Shown here piece after piece: positions 48,068 to 58,348 of a stretch of DNA of 64,000 bases. Origin of the DNA: Chloroflexota bacterium. GTDB taxonomy: Bacteria > Chloroflexota > Anaerolineae > J036 > Brachytrichaceae. The notes under the pieces were generated by a model. That model was not told the DNA's origin, did no database searches, and worked only from the letters and a program-made list of their open reading frames with translations. The translations under genes and the position numbers were made by a program. Numbering within the stretch: position 1 is the first letter of the stretch; each line of letters opens with the position of its first letter. The stretch covers positions 62,001 to 126,000 of the forward strand of contig JAMCQN010000151.1 of NCBI GenBank assembly GCA_023382055.1. The letters are read 5' to 3'.

Positions 48068-50776
48068 ATGCTGAGCAATCAAATACGCAGTGCTTTCATT
48101 GACTACTTCGCGCGTAACGGCCACCAGGTCGAGCCGTCATCGTCGCTGATCCCTTATGGTGATAAGACCATTCTTTTCACCAATGCAGGCATGAACCAGT
48201 TCAAGAACCTGTTTCTCGGCCTGGAGAAACGCAATTATACCCGCGCGGTTACCGCACAAAAGGTGATGCGCGTCAGCGGCAAGCACAACGACCTTGAAAA
48301 CGTCGGCCCAAGCCCGCGGCATCACACCTTCTTCGAGATGCTGGGGAACTTCTCATTTGGTGATTATTTCAAAGCCGACGCCATGAGTTATGCTCTGGAA
48401 CTGGTAACCAAGGTCTATGGCCTCGATATGGACCGCCTGTGGTTTACGATTTATCGCGAGGATGACGAGGCGGAAACCCTCTGGAAGAAGCTCGGCGTCA
48501 ACAGCAGTCGCATCTTGCGCTTTGGCGAGAAGGATAATTTCTGGCAGATGGGCGACACCGGGCCCTGCGGCCCGAACTCGGAGATCCATTACTTTACCGG
48601 GGACAGAAAAGAGGACAATACAGCCGACCATGTGAATTCCGACAACGACGAGACGACACTCGAGTTCTGGAACCTTGTTTTCATGCAATATGACCGCGAT
48701 CCCAGCGGGAAACTCACGCCATTGCCGCGGCCAAGCATCGACACGGGCATGGGATTCGAGCGCATTTGCCGCCTGGTACAGGGTGTGCCCACTAACTACG
48801 AAACGGACTTATTCGCGCCAGTCTTCGAACGCATCCAGAACCTGGCAGGACACACAGACGAACAGCGCCAGAACGATTATGTGGCTTACCGCGTAGTCGC
48901 AGATCATGTGCGCGCAGCCTCATTCCTGATCGGTGATGGCGTCTTGCCCGGCAATGAGGGGCGCAATTATGTATTGCGTATGATTCTACGGCGCGCTGCG
49001 CGCTTCGGACGGAAGATCGGTTTCAACGACCCGTTTCTATACCAGGTGTCCGACGCCGTCATCCAAAAGATGGGCGAACACTATCGCGAGCTGGTTGAAC
49101 GCCGCAAACACATTCTCAGCACCATTCACCAGGAAGAAGAGCGCTTTGCGCGAACGCTTGATATCGGTCTGCAGCGTCTCGATGACATCATCGATGGTCT
49201 GGACAAGACCGTACAACCCGCGGTAATTCCCGGTGACGTAGCCTTCAAGCTGTACGATACCTATGGGCTGCCTGTAGAGATCACCCGGGACGAGGCTAAG
49301 GAGCGCGGCGCAGGTGTCGACGAGGCTGGATTCCTGGCGGCGCGTGAAGCAGCGCGCGAGCGAAACCGTGGCGGCGACCAGTTCAGCGCGGATTATGACT
49401 TGCGTCGCGCCTACAGCGAGGCCCTGGAGACGCTCAAGTCCAGCGGCGTCCTGTCTGACAACGGCGTTGCATACGATCCATATGGACCGCTGACCGTAGA
49501 TACCGAAGTTGCAGCTTTATTGCGCGAAGGCGAGATGACGGAACATGCGGTCGCAGGAGAACACATCGAGATCGTTCTACCCCGTACGCCGTTTTATGTT
49601 GAAGGGGGCGGCCAGGTCAGCGACACGGGTGTCATCACGGCGCGCGCGATCAATGGCGAGGCACCGGCCTGGAGCGTTACCGTGACCGATATGCGCCGTC
49701 CTGCGCCGGGTTTCATTGTGCACGTGTGCGAGGTGACTTACGGGCAGCCGCGCATCGGCGATTCCTGCGTTGCCCAAGTCGATGAAACCCGCCGTCTGGA
49801 CATCATGCGCAATCATACGGCCACACACCTGTTGCAGAAGTCTTTGCGAGCAGTCGTTGGAGACCATGTAGGTCAACAAGGTTCACTTGTTGCGCCTGAC
49901 CGTTTACGCTTTGATTACTCCCACAGCGCGCCGCTGACGATAGAGCAGCTCGATCAGGTCAGCAACATGCTCAATGACGCCATCCTGGTCAACTACCCGG
50001 TTACGGCGTCACAGGAAGCTTATAAAGACGTCGTGAAAGCGGGCGCTATGGCCTTCTTCAGCGAGAAGTACGGGGATATCGTCAGGGTATTGCGGATTGG
50101 CGAACCCGGCCACAAACCGTTCAGTATGGAGCTGTGTGGCGGTACGCACGTCAAACAGACTGGCGACATCGGAAGCGCGTTGATTGTCAGCGAGACCGCG
50201 GTGGCTGCCGGCGTGCGGCGCATCGAGGTACTGACGGGTCATGGCGCACTGAGATACGCGAAGCGCCTGTCCCAGCAACTGGCATCCGTCGCGCAGGCAT
50301 TGAATACCAACCCGGACCAGGTCACCGAGCAGACCGCCAAAGTGCTGACCGTGCTGTCTGATACGCAAAAAACGCTTGAAAAAGCGCAGAAAGAACTCGC
50401 CCGCGCGAAATTCAACGAGATGCTGGCGGAGATGCACTCGGTGAAGAACAACCCGGTGCTGGTGGCGCAGACGCAGGTTGAGAGCATGGATGTATTGCGC
50501 GAGATGACCGACTGGTTCCGCGACAAGCACCCCAGCGGCGTGGTCGTTTTAGGCGCGGTGATCGGGGAGAAACCGGCGATTGTCGTCGCCGTATCGAAGG
50601 ATCTGAACAGCAAAGGCCTGGACGCCGGCAAACTGGCGCGTGAGATCGCGAAGCTGGTCGACGGCAGTGGCGGCGGTCGTCCTACCCTGGCACAGGCCGG
50701 CGGAAAAGACGCGACCAAACTGAGCGCAGCCCTTGCCCAGGCCACCCGACTCATCGAAAGCTGGTTGAGCGCATAG
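48068..50776 (+). CDS. alaS: Alanyl-tRNA synthetase
   Basis: FIDYFARNGHQVEPSSSLIPYGDKTILFTNAGMNQFKNLFLG; HTATHLLQKSLR; MELCGGTHVKQTGDIG. Confidence 0.98.
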   Translation: MLSNQIRSAFIDYFARNGHQVEPSSSLIPYGDKTILFTNAGMNQFKNLFLGLEKRNYTRAVTAQKVMRVSGKHNDLENVGPSPRHHTFFEMLGNFSFGDYFKADAMSYALELVTKVYGLDMDRLWFTIYREDDEAETLWKKLGVNSSRILRFGEKDNFWQMGDTGPCGPNSEIHYFTGDRKEDNTADHVNSDNDETTLEFWNLVFMQYDRDPSGKLTPLPRPSIDTGMGFERICRLVQGVPTNYETDLFAPVFERIQNLAGHTDEQRQNDYVAYRVVADHVRAASFLIGDGVLPGNEGRNYVLRMILRRAARFGRKIGFNDPFLYQVSDAVIQKMGEHYRELVERRKHILSTIHQEEERFARTLDIGLQRLDDIIDGLDKTVQPAVIPGDVAFKLYDTYGLPVEITRDEAKERGAGVDEAGFLAAREAARERNRGGDQFSADYDLRRAYSEALETLKSSGVLSDNGVAYDPYGPLTVDTEVAALLREGEMTEHAVAGEHIEIVLPRTPFYVEGGGQVSDTGVITARAINGEAPAWSVTVTDMRRPAPGFIVHVCEVTYGQPRIGDSCVAQVDETRRLDIMRNHTATHLLQKSLRAVVGDHVGQQGSLVAPDRLRFDYSHSAPLTIEQLDQVSNMLNDAILVNYPVTASQEAYKDVVKAGAMAFFSEKYGDIVRVLRIGEPGHKPFSMELCGGTHVKQTGDIGSALIVSETAVAAGVRRIEVLTGHGALRYAKRLSQQLASVAQALNTNPDQVTEQTAKVLTVLSDTQKTLEKAQKELARAKFNEMLAEMHSVKNNPVLVAQTQVESMDVLREMTDWFRDKHPSGVVVLGAVIGEKPAIVVAVSKDLNSKGLDAGKLAREIAKLVDGSGGGRPTLAQAGGKDATKLSAALAQATRLIESWLSA

Positions 50777-50822
50777 GAACGCGCATGCGACTGCCTGTAC
50801 AATGCAGCCGTAGTAGCTCATA

Positions 50823-52337
50823 ATGATCGGGAAAATAATCTACCTTGCGCCTGAGGATGATCTCGCTGGTGTGCGGGACAGGATAGAATGGGCGCAAGCG
50901 CAGCGGATTGCGCTCGTCCTGCCCGATAATCACGGAACTTCGTCGATCCGGGAGCTTGACTTCGCGCTCATCAGGCGCGCGGGCCAGCAGTGCGGCAGCG
51001 AGATCGCCATCGTCACTCGCAATGAGTCGTTGCGAAGAGCCGCGCATGAGACGGGACTGATCACCTTCGGTTCGGTCAAGCAGGCAGTCCGACATCGGTG
51101 GCTGACCAATGAGGATGTGAGCCCGCTTGAGCGACTCACCCCGCCGCGCCGTTTCGTCCCCAATACCATGCGGCGGTTCTACCCTCGACGCAACTGGTTC
51201 ATGATTGGTCTGAAGATAATGGTTGCGTTAGCGACGTTCGCAATTGTGTCCGGTGCTGCACTGGTTGTCGTCCCCACCGCGCAGGTCACGCTTACAGCCT
51301 CAAGCCAGGATATCAATCTGATCGTCCCCGTCACGCTGGATACGCAGGTTGACAAGGTCGATGTTGAGAACCTGGCCGTACCGGCGCAACGCGTTGATGT
51401 GGTTGTCGAGGATGTCGTTTCAGTCCCGACAACCGGCGCAAAGGATATCCCGCAGGGGAAGGCAACCGGGACGGTGTTATTTTTCAATATGCTTGCGACG
51501 CCGTATAAAGTACCGAAAAACACCGTTGTTCGCACCTCATCGGCCAGCATCGCCATCCGCTTTGTCACCCTGAGCGATGTCGATGTCCCGCCAGCGGGTA
51601 GGGCTGAAGTGGCCGTGCAAGCCATCGATGAAGGCCCGAGTGGAAACGTTCCCGCTAACCAGATCAACCGAGTCGAAGGGCTGCCATCGATAGCCGTCAA
51701 TGTATTGAATGCAGCCGAAACGAAGGGCGGCGGTGTGAAAACGGTGCATGCCGTTACACAGGATGACTACACCCGCGCCCGGGCGCTGGCACAGGAGAAA
51801 CTCTTGCAGACGGCGCTCCAGAAAATGCAGGCTGATCCGGAGGTGATGCGGAATGGCTGGTATATCGTGCCGAATACGCTTTTCATCGCCGACGTGCAGG
51901 ATGAAACTTATAACCGGTTTGTAACCGAACAGGCGGATGAACTCAGTCTGAGCCTGCGCTTGCAGGTCGCCGGTCTGGCCGTGTCACCGGCCGATCTGGA
52001 TAGCATCGCCAGGGCTAAAGTCGCATCTAAAGTCCCGCTTGGGTTCAGCCTGCTGGATGTCACGACCGAGCGCGGCGATGTGGCTGAAGAAGGAACAGGC
52101 GTGCGGACGGAATTCTTTATCACCGCACATGCTCGGGCCGGAGCGGCGATTGACGTGAATCAGGTTAAAAAACTCGTCCGTGGAAAGACGATTGCGGATG
52201 CGCAGTCCGCGTTACTGGAAAACTACTCGCTGACAGGCAACCCGGCCATTGTGGTCCAGCCCGACTGGCTGCTGCGTTATACGAATCGTATGCCTTTCGT
52301 CACGTTGCGAATCGAGGCGCAGGTCAAGAGACAGTAA
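50823..52337 (+). CDS. Single-pass membrane protein with baseplate-J-like extracellular region
   Basis: Cytoplasmic N-terminus, TM segment IMVALATFAIVSGAALVVVP, then beta-rich region with GKATGTVLFFNMLATPYKVPKNTVVRTSS and VAVQAIDEGPSGNVPANQI. Confidence 0.65.
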   Translation: MIGKIIYLAPEDDLAGVRDRIEWAQAQRIALVLPDNHGTSSIRELDFALIRRAGQQCGSEIAIVTRNESLRRAAHETGLITFGSVKQAVRHRWLTNEDVSPLERLTPPRRFVPNTMRRFYPRRNWFMIGLKIMVALATFAIVSGAALVVVPTAQVTLTASSQDINLIVPVTLDTQVDKVDVENLAVPAQRVDVVVEDVVSVPTTGAKDIPQGKATGTVLFFNMLATPYKVPKNTVVRTSSASIAIRFVTLSDVDVPPAGRAEVAVQAIDEGPSGNVPANQINRVEGLPSIAVNVLNAAETKGGGVKTVHAVTQDDYTRARALAQEKLLQTALQKMQADPEVMRNGWYIVPNTLFIADVQDETYNRFVTEQADELSLSLRLQVAGLAVSPADLDSIARAKVASKVPLGFSLLDVTTERGDVAEEGTGVRTEFFITAHARAGAAIDVNQVKKLVRGKTIADAQSALLENYSLTGNPAIVVQPDWLLRYTNRMPFVTLRIEAQVKRQ

Positions 52338-52349
52338 CCGGGTACAGAC

Positions 52350-52802
52350 ATGGCACGCAGTATAGGTCTGGATGTCGGCAACCGTCGTATCGGCGTAGCA
52401 GTCAGCGACACGCTCAAGGTCATTGCCCGCCCGCTCGACGTGATCGACCGGAAACGGCAGGATGCGCTTCAATCCATCAATCAACTGGTAAAGAGCCAGT
52501 TGGCAGACGAGGTAATCGTCGGCTACCCCTGGAACGCCGATGGATCAGCAGGCTCACAGGCGCGCCAGGTCGAGGCGTTCGTCGCCCAACTGCGCGCCTT
52601 GCTGGATGTGCCGATTCATCTGTGCGACGAACGGTACAGTACGGGGGAGGCAATCGAGATACTGGAAACAAGGCGGCGTAAAGACCGGGTAGCGCACGAA
52701 GATGCCATCGCGGCTGCGGTAATACTGCAGCGTTACCTCGATCAACTGCATCCAATTGAGTCGGATCAACTTGAGGAAGAGGATCATCCAGCCACCGAGT
52801 AG
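52350..52802 (+). CDS. ruvX: Pre-16S rRNA nuclease / Holliday junction resolvase-like YqgF
   Basis: SIGLDVGNRRIGVAVSDTLKVIARPL, IVGYPWNADGSAGSQA, DERYSTGEA, HEDAIAAAVILQRYLD. Confidence 0.94.
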   Translation: MARSIGLDVGNRRIGVAVSDTLKVIARPLDVIDRKRQDALQSINQLVKSQLADEVIVGYPWNADGSAGSQARQVEAFVAQLRALLDVPIHLCDERYSTGEAIEILETRRRKDRVAHEDAIAAAVILQRYLDQLHPIESDQLEEEDHPATE

Positions 52803-52823
52803 TCGATCCTGGTCACAACCTTC

Positions 52824-53954
52824 ATGAGAAAGCAACAGAAACTATCTCCCGTCAAACTCGTCATCTTTTTGGCTGCCATTGCCGCGCTGGTTTATGCGGC
52901 ATCCATATTGTCGCAACAGGTGAAAGGGATCAATGCATCCAGCAGCCGCATGACCAGTCTGGACAAGACGGTCATTGGCGTCTACCTTGATCTGCTGCGA
53001 AGCAACGATATCAGCCGCCCACTCAGCAACGACCCCACGCCACAGACGTTCGTCGTATCGCCCGGCGAGTCGGTCAGCGATATCGGTCGCCAATTGCAGC
53101 AGGAAGGTTTGGTGAAGGACGGCGATCTCTTTCGCATGTATGTTCGCGTCAATGGACTCGACTCATCCATCAATGCCGGCCAGTTCACGCTAAGGCCGAA
53201 TATGAATATCCCCGAGATTGCGCAGACGCTGCAACGCGCCCTGGCGCTCGAGACTCAGGTCACTATCCCTGAAGGCAAACGTCTTGAGGAAGTCGCCGAG
53301 TTGCTGCAGGAGAAGGTCAACATCAATTCCGACGATTTTATACGGCTGGCCAGGCGGGCCGACTACAGTTATCCATTCCTGAAGGACCTGCCGGACGGCG
53401 CCTCGCTCGAGGGATACCTGTTCCCGGACACCTATCGACTGCCGCAAAATCCTACTGCTCAGGATGTTCTGCTCAAGATGCTTGACGACTACGGGGCAAA
53501 GGTGGCGCCGCTTATGGAGAGCGCTAAGGGCGCCACCAATCTGACGCCCCGCCAGATTCTGACACTGGCCTCGATTGTCGAGCGCGAGGCCGTGGTTCCA
53601 TCAGAACGACCGATGATTGCCAGCGTCTACCTGAATCGTATGAAGATCGGCATGGCGTTACAGGCCGATCCGACCACGCAATATGCGCTGGGTTATCAAC
53701 CTGACCAGAAAAGCTGGTGGAAAAAAGGCCTCACGCTTGACGACTTGAAGTACGCGGATCCGGGCGGTTACAACACGTATGTCAATCCGGAGTTGCCGCC
53801 CGGGCCAATTGCCAGTCCCGGCCTGTCCTCGATCGAGGCGGTTATTACGCCCGCGCAGACTGATTATCTCTATTTCGTCGCCTCGTGCAACGGCGATGGA
53901 ACGCACCAGTTCTCAAAGACATTCGAGGAACATCAAACCAAGTTGTGTCAGTAA
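52824..53954 (+). CDS. mltG: Endolytic murein transglycosylase
   Basis: LEGYLFPDTYRLP, TLASIVEREAVVPSERPMIASVYLNRMKIGMALQADPTTQYALG, NTYVNPELPPGPIASPGLSSIEAVITPAQTDYLYFVA. Confidence 0.96.
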   Translation: MRKQQKLSPVKLVIFLAAIAALVYAASILSQQVKGINASSSRMTSLDKTVIGVYLDLLRSNDISRPLSNDPTPQTFVVSPGESVSDIGRQLQQEGLVKDGDLFRMYVRVNGLDSSINAGQFTLRPNMNIPEIAQTLQRALALETQVTIPEGKRLEEVAELLQEKVNINSDDFIRLARRADYSYPFLKDLPDGASLEGYLFPDTYRLPQNPTAQDVLLKMLDDYGAKVAPLMESAKGATNLTPRQILTLASIVEREAVVPSERPMIASVYLNRMKIGMALQADPTTQYALGYQPDQKSWWKKGLTLDDLKYADPGGYNTYVNPELPPGPIASPGLSSIEAVITPAQTDYLYFVASCNGDGTHQFSKTFEEHQTKLCQ

Positions 53955-53996
53955 TTGCCTGCGTCTTCACATACCTTACGAGCAGCGTGTCAGCGC

Positions 53997-54338
53997 TTAT
54001 AAGCGCCACGCCGGGTGCTGCTCTTCCAGTTCCAGCAGCAGATCCCAGGTATAGATGCCATAGCGGCATCCATCTTTCCACGCGATGTTGACGGCGTAGG
54101 TACCGACGGGTTCGATGGCCTGCAGGTAGCTGGATTTGGGTCTGAATTCGCTTTGCGGATCAAGCCCCTGTGCGGCGAGTTTCTGGCGCTCGTCGTTGCA
54201 ACTGGCGCATGGGCAAGCCGCGCTGAGATCGGCGAATGGATAGTCGGTGCGATGACCGTCGCTCCACGTCACGATCAACACGGCCTGGGTGCGATCAGCA
54301 GTGATACCGGTAGGTCTCAACATCATTCTGTCGCTCAA
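53997..54338 (-). CDS. DUF971-family protein
   Basis: VTWSDGHRTDYPFADLSAACPCASC, AWKDGCRYGIYTWDLLLEL. Confidence 0.9.
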   Translation of the reverse strand: MSDRMMLRPTGITADRTQAVLIVTWSDGHRTDYPFADLSAACPCASCNDERQKLAAQGLDPQSEFRPKSSYLQAIEPVGTYAVNIAWKDGCRYGIYTWDLLLELEEQHPAWRL

Positions 54339-54469
54339 TCATACCGCTGTCGCTGCCGTTGAACTGGCATGATAACGGTTTCGAGTGTAAAACTCACAAG
54401 AACCGTTATAGACCGCACTGCTGCTTCGCAGCATTGACGACCGGATATCGAATCGCTCAGGAGAGACAC

Positions 54470-55594
54470 ATGGCAATCACGCCCTGCCGCCCCAAGTGGG
54501 CCGGCACAATGACCGATCGAGAGCGCTTTACCAGGCAGATGCACTACCAGCCTGTGGATCGCTGTTTCAATATGGAGTTCGGTTACTGGGATGAGAACTT
54601 TAAACTATGGTCGATTTTCGCCGAGAACGGCATCACGAATAACGCCGAAGCCGATATCTTTTTCAACTTCGACCGCATGGAGGTCATCGGCGGCAACGTC
54701 TGGTTAAGTCCTGCCTTCGCGAACAGAGTCGTCGAGGAAAGAGAGACAACCAATATCATCATGAACGCCGATGGGCTGCTGGCCGAGATTCCCCGCGACG
54801 CCCACGACACGATTCCCCACTTCATCAAGTCGTCGATCCTGACACCGGATGACTGGCAGCGTGTAAAAGAGGAGCGTTTCCGGCGCGACGACCCAGAGAG
54901 GATACTAGATATCGAGGCGCTCAAACGCCAGCACCCGGCCAACCGCGATTACCCTCTGGGCGTCTCCTGCGGTTCGATGATCGGCAAGGTGCGCGACATG
55001 CTGACCTTCGAAGGTCTCGCCTACGCATGCAGCGATTACCCGGAGATGGTCGAGGACATGGTGGAAACATCCTGCGTGATGGTCGAGGATTTCCTGGATC
55101 AGGTATTGCCACACTTCGACTTCGACTATGCATCAGGCTGGGAAGACATCTGCTTCAAGAATGGACCGATTGTCTCGCCGAGGTTTTTCAAGGGCGTCGT
55201 CATGCCGCGATACAAGCGCCTGCACGAAAAAATACGGCGGGCGGGCATCGATCTATGGTACACCGACTGCGATGGCGACGTGCGCCCGATTCTGCCGGCG
55301 ATGATGGAAGGCGGGATCAATTGCCTGTTCCCGTTCGAGGTCAACGGCTGCGCGCATCCGGCCGTTCTGTTGAAGCAATACGGAAAAGACCTGCGCATCA
55401 TGGGCGGCGTCGATAAGATCGAGCTTGGGCATGGGCGCGCGGCGATCAAGGCCTACCTGGACACGCTGGTCCCGCTGGTCGAACGCGGCGGTTACATCCC
55501 ATTTTGCGATCATCGCTGCCCGCCCAACGTCGATCCGGCGGATTACCTGTACTACCTGGATCTGAAAGAGGCGATGTTTGGGTTAAAACGATGA
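54470..55594 (+). CDS. Uroporphyrinogen decarboxylase (URO-D)-like protein
   Basis: DRERFTRQMHYQPVDRCFNMEFGYWDENFKLW, DVRPILPAMMEGGINCLFPFEVNG, IMGGVDKIELGHG; start placed at ATG 54470 after a GGAGAG ribosome-binding site. Confidence 0.8.
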   Translation: MAITPCRPKWAGTMTDRERFTRQMHYQPVDRCFNMEFGYWDENFKLWSIFAENGITNNAEADIFFNFDRMEVIGGNVWLSPAFANRVVEERETTNIIMNADGLLAEIPRDAHDTIPHFIKSSILTPDDWQRVKEERFRRDDPERILDIEALKRQHPANRDYPLGVSCGSMIGKVRDMLTFEGLAYACSDYPEMVEDMVETSCVMVEDFLDQVLPHFDFDYASGWEDICFKNGPIVSPRFFKGVVMPRYKRLHEKIRRAGIDLWYTDCDGDVRPILPAMMEGGINCLFPFEVNGCAHPAVLLKQYGKDLRIMGGVDKIELGHGRAAIKAYLDTLVPLVERGGYIPFCDHRCPPNVDPADYLYYLDLKEAMFGLKR

Positions 55595-55614
55595 CACATT
55601 ACATGGGTACGGAA

Positions 55615-55651
55615 AAACCGAGGAGCCGCAATGGATGTGGCTCTTCGGTTT
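55615..55651 (-). terminator. Bidirectional-looking terminator between the URO-D-like gene and tRNA-Met
   Basis: AAACCGAGGAGCC-N11-GGCTCTTCGGTTT stem (one G-T pair); minus strand ends in TTTTT. Confidence 0.75.
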
Positions 55652-55652
55652 A

Positions 55653-55725
55653 TGGTGACGACTGGACTTGAACCAGTGACCAAGGGCTTATGAGTCCCCT
55701 GCTCTACCGTCTGAGCTACGTCACC
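55653..55725 (-). tRNA. tRNA-Met (anticodon CAT)
   Basis: GGTGACGTAGCTCAGACGGTAGAGCAGGGGACTCATAAGCCCTTGGTCACTGGTTCAAGTCCAGTCGTCACCA; full cloverleaf, loop CTCATAA; CCA not fully encoded. Confidence 0.93.
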
Positions 55726-55742
55726 ACTGAGTTAGCAGGAGG

Positions 55743-55771
55743 ATTCTAGCGGATCGAAACTCCCTCGTCAA
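55743..55771 (-). promoter_or_regulatory. Promoter TTGACG-N17-TAGAAT for tRNA-Met
   Basis: Minus strand TTGACG (55766-55771), 17 bp, TAGAAT (55743-55748), ~18 nt upstream of the tRNA 5' end. Confidence 0.75.
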
Positions 55772-55776
55772 GTCCG

Positions 55777-56436
55777 CTAGAGCCCCTTCGCGGCGCGCAC
55801 CGCATGGATCAGATCGGTAGCGCGCTGGTACATGACCTGCAGCCCGTCAGCCTGTTTGACATACTCGCCGATCAACGCGCTGCCCATGCCGACGCCGACA
55901 GCGCCCGCCTTGATAAAGTCGGCTGCGTTGTGTAGATCCACGCCGCCCGTGGGCACAAACGGCACCTTGTTGAGCGGGCCGCGTATAGCTTTGAAATAGG
56001 TTAAATCGGCCGGAAATATCTTCACCAGGTTAGCGCCCAGATCGACAGCCGTCATGATTTCCGTGGCCGTGTACGCGCCCGGAATCACACAGACAGCATG
56101 TTCAACGCAGTATTTGATGACCTGTGGATTGGTATTCGGCGCAACGACAAAACGCGCGCCAGCGTCGATAACCGCTGCGGCATCTTTAGCGCTCAGTACT
56201 GTCCCCGCCCCCATCAGCACCTTGTCGCCCAGTTCCTGTCGGACGAGTTGGATTCCCTCCAGCGCCTTGGGCGAGTTCATGGTCACTTCCATAGCCATAA
56301 CGCCGGCGTTCGCCAATGTCTGGGCGATCTTGACAAACCACCCGTCGAAGTTGCCGCGCAATATCGCGATGACGCCGCTCTGAATGATAATTGACTTGAC
56401 CTGTTCTGCATTGTTGTTGCTTGACGCATTACCCAT
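55777..56436 (-). CDS. KDPG/KHG aldolase
   Basis: GVIAILRGNFDGWFVKIAQTLANAGVMAMEVTMNSPKALEGI, VLMGAGTVLSAKDAAAVIDAGARFVVAPN, VPFVPTGGVDLHNAADFIKAGAVGVGMGSAL. Confidence 0.93.
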   Translation of the reverse strand: MGNASSNNNAEQVKSIIIQSGVIAILRGNFDGWFVKIAQTLANAGVMAMEVTMNSPKALEGIQLVRQELGDKVLMGAGTVLSAKDAAAVIDAGARFVVAPNTNPQVIKYCVEHAVCVIPGAYTATEIMTAVDLGANLVKIFPADLTYFKAIRGPLNKVPFVPTGGVDLHNAADFIKAGAVGVGMGSALIGEYVKQADGLQVMYQRATDLIHAVRAAKGL

Positions 56437-56545
56437 AATACAATTAAAATACTACGCTTTTACTCGTTTGGCAAATAACTGAAGCGCGTGCAGGTAGAAT
56501 CGCCCCGCAATGGCCGTTTCGTCCTGTGCATCGATGTGAGTATCC

Positions 56546-57877
56546 ATGTTCGAAAGCCTGAGTGACAAACTGCAAGCGGTGTTCGACCGCCTCAACAAGC
56601 GCGGCATCCTGACGGAACAGGATGTTGAGGTTGCCTTGCGCGAGGTGCGCCTGGCGCTGCTCGAAGCCGATGTCAATTTCAAGGTTGTCAAGGAGTTTCT
56701 GGCGCGCGTAAGAACGCGGGCAATCGGCGCAGAAGTCCATAAGAGCCTCACTCCGGGCCAGGCTGTCGTGAAAATCGTGCACGAGGAACTGCTAACGACT
56801 CTGGGCGAACCCGGCAGGCTGGATCTGGGCGGGCCTTCGCCGCACGTCATCATGCTGGTGGGTCTGCAGGGCTCAGGAAAGACCACCACAGCCGCTAAAC
56901 TGGCATTGCGCCTGCGGAACAACGGCATGCGTCCGATCATGGTAGCCGCGGACACTTATCGTCCGGCTGCCATCACACAACTCGAGCAACTCGGCAAGCA
57001 GCTCAATATACCCGTGCACGCGGAAGGCAACAAGATTCCGCCGCCGCAGATATGCCAGAACGCTGTGATGCACGCCGTTCAGGGCGCCTATGACATCGTC
57101 ATTCTCGACACCGCCGGCCGGCTGCAAATCGATGAGGCCATGATGGCCGAAGTCGAGAAAATCAAAGCGGTCACCAAACCACAGGAAGTCCTGCTGATTG
57201 CCGATGCGATGACCGGCCAGGAAGCGGTCAATATCGCGGAGACGTTCAATAAGCGCCTGGGCCTGACCGGCCTGGTCCTGACGAAAGTGGATGGCGATGC
57301 GCGCGGCGGCGCTGCGATCAGCATGCGGGCAGTCACCGGTGTTCCGATCAAATTTATGTGCGAGGGCGAGAAGCCCGACGCCTTCGAGCCGTTTTACCCG
57401 GATCGGCTGGCCGGCCGTATTCTGGGCATGGGCGACGTCCTGAGCCTCATCGAGAAAGCTCAGGTGAACTTTGACGATGCGGAAGCCGCCAAAGCCGCCG
57501 AGAAAATGATGTCGTCGAAATTCGATCTCGCGGACTTCCTCAGCCAGATTCGACAGATAAAGAAGATGGGGCCGCTGAATGAAGTTATGGCAATGATCCC
57601 GGGTTTTGGCAAGCTGAGCAAAGAACTCACCCCGGATATGACCGACAAGCAACTGAAACGGGTCGAAGCCATCATCAGTTCAATGACGATCGGGGAACAG
57701 CGCAACCCGGATCTGCTGAATGCTTCCCGCAAACGTCGCGTCGCCAAGGGCAGCGGAACGAGCGTGCAGGATATCAACCAGTTGATCATCCAGTTCCGTC
57801 AGATGCAGAAAATGATGAAGCAATTCTCCACCAATCCACGCTTAAGAGGGGTTGGCGGTTTATTTGGCCGCAGGTAG
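56546..57877 (+). CDS. ffh: Signal recognition particle protein Ffh
   Basis: MFESLSDKLQAVFDRLNKRGILTEQDV, GLQGSGKTTTAAKLAL, DTAGRLQIDEAMMAEV, LTKVDGDARGGAAISM, M domain. Confidence 0.98.
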   Translation: MFESLSDKLQAVFDRLNKRGILTEQDVEVALREVRLALLEADVNFKVVKEFLARVRTRAIGAEVHKSLTPGQAVVKIVHEELLTTLGEPGRLDLGGPSPHVIMLVGLQGSGKTTTAAKLALRLRNNGMRPIMVAADTYRPAAITQLEQLGKQLNIPVHAEGNKIPPPQICQNAVMHAVQGAYDIVILDTAGRLQIDEAMMAEVEKIKAVTKPQEVLLIADAMTGQEAVNIAETFNKRLGLTGLVLTKVDGDARGGAAISMRAVTGVPIKFMCEGEKPDAFEPFYPDRLAGRILGMGDVLSLIEKAQVNFDDAEAAKAAEKMMSSKFDLADFLSQIRQIKKMGPLNEVMAMIPGFGKLSKELTPDMTDKQLKRVEAIISSMTIGEQRNPDLLNASRKRRVAKGSGTSVQDINQLIIQFRQMQKMMKQFSTNPRLRGVGGLFGRR

Positions 57878-57963
57878 TCAACCAGCCAGCGACAGCCGGC
57901 AGCCGCATTCAAGGCTATAATGTCCAGTCGCTGATTGCATTTTCGTTTATTCAAAGGAGTTAA

Positions 57964-58338
57964 ATGGTACGAATTCGTCTACGCCGTATGGGTTCCAGGC
58001 ATCAAGCACTTTATCGCATCGTGGTCGCCGATAAAGAGTCGCCGCGTGACGGCGCGTTTATCGAGATTATCGGCACTTACAACCCGCGCACGCAGCCTGA
58101 AACCGTCAAAGTCCAGGAAGACAGGGCGCTATACTGGATGAAGGTCGGCGCGCAGGCCAGTGACTCGGTTTTACAGCTTTTTAGAAAGACCGGCACCAGC
58201 GCTCGTTTCGAACGGCTGATGAAGGGCGAGGCGGCGGATGTGCTGCTGGCTGAGGCGGCTGCTCAGGAAGCGGCTGCTGTTGTGATTGATCCACGCACGC
58301 GCATCGGCCATGTTGCAGCGCCCAAGTCGGCAGAATAA
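57964..58338 (+). CDS. rpsP: 30S ribosomal protein S16
   Basis: [45 protein letters not shown], with an Ala-rich C-terminal extension. Confidence 0.97.
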   Translation: MVRIRLRRMGSRHQALYRIVVADKESPRDGAFIEIIGTYNPRTQPETVKVQEDRALYWMKVGAQASDSVLQLFRKTGTSARFERLMKGEAADVLLAEAAAQEAAAVVIDPRTRIGHVAAPKSAE

Positions 58339-58348
58339 TGCACGCATT

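Noticed and set aside
50823-52337. Prophage tail gene (baseplate-J-like domain)
   Set aside because: No other phage genes; flanked by alaS, ruvX and mltG, so likely a chromosomal envelope protein.
57964-58338. C-terminal extension of S16 as novel
   Set aside because: Ala-rich C-terminal extensions of S16 are seen in several bacterial groups; not unusual enough to report.
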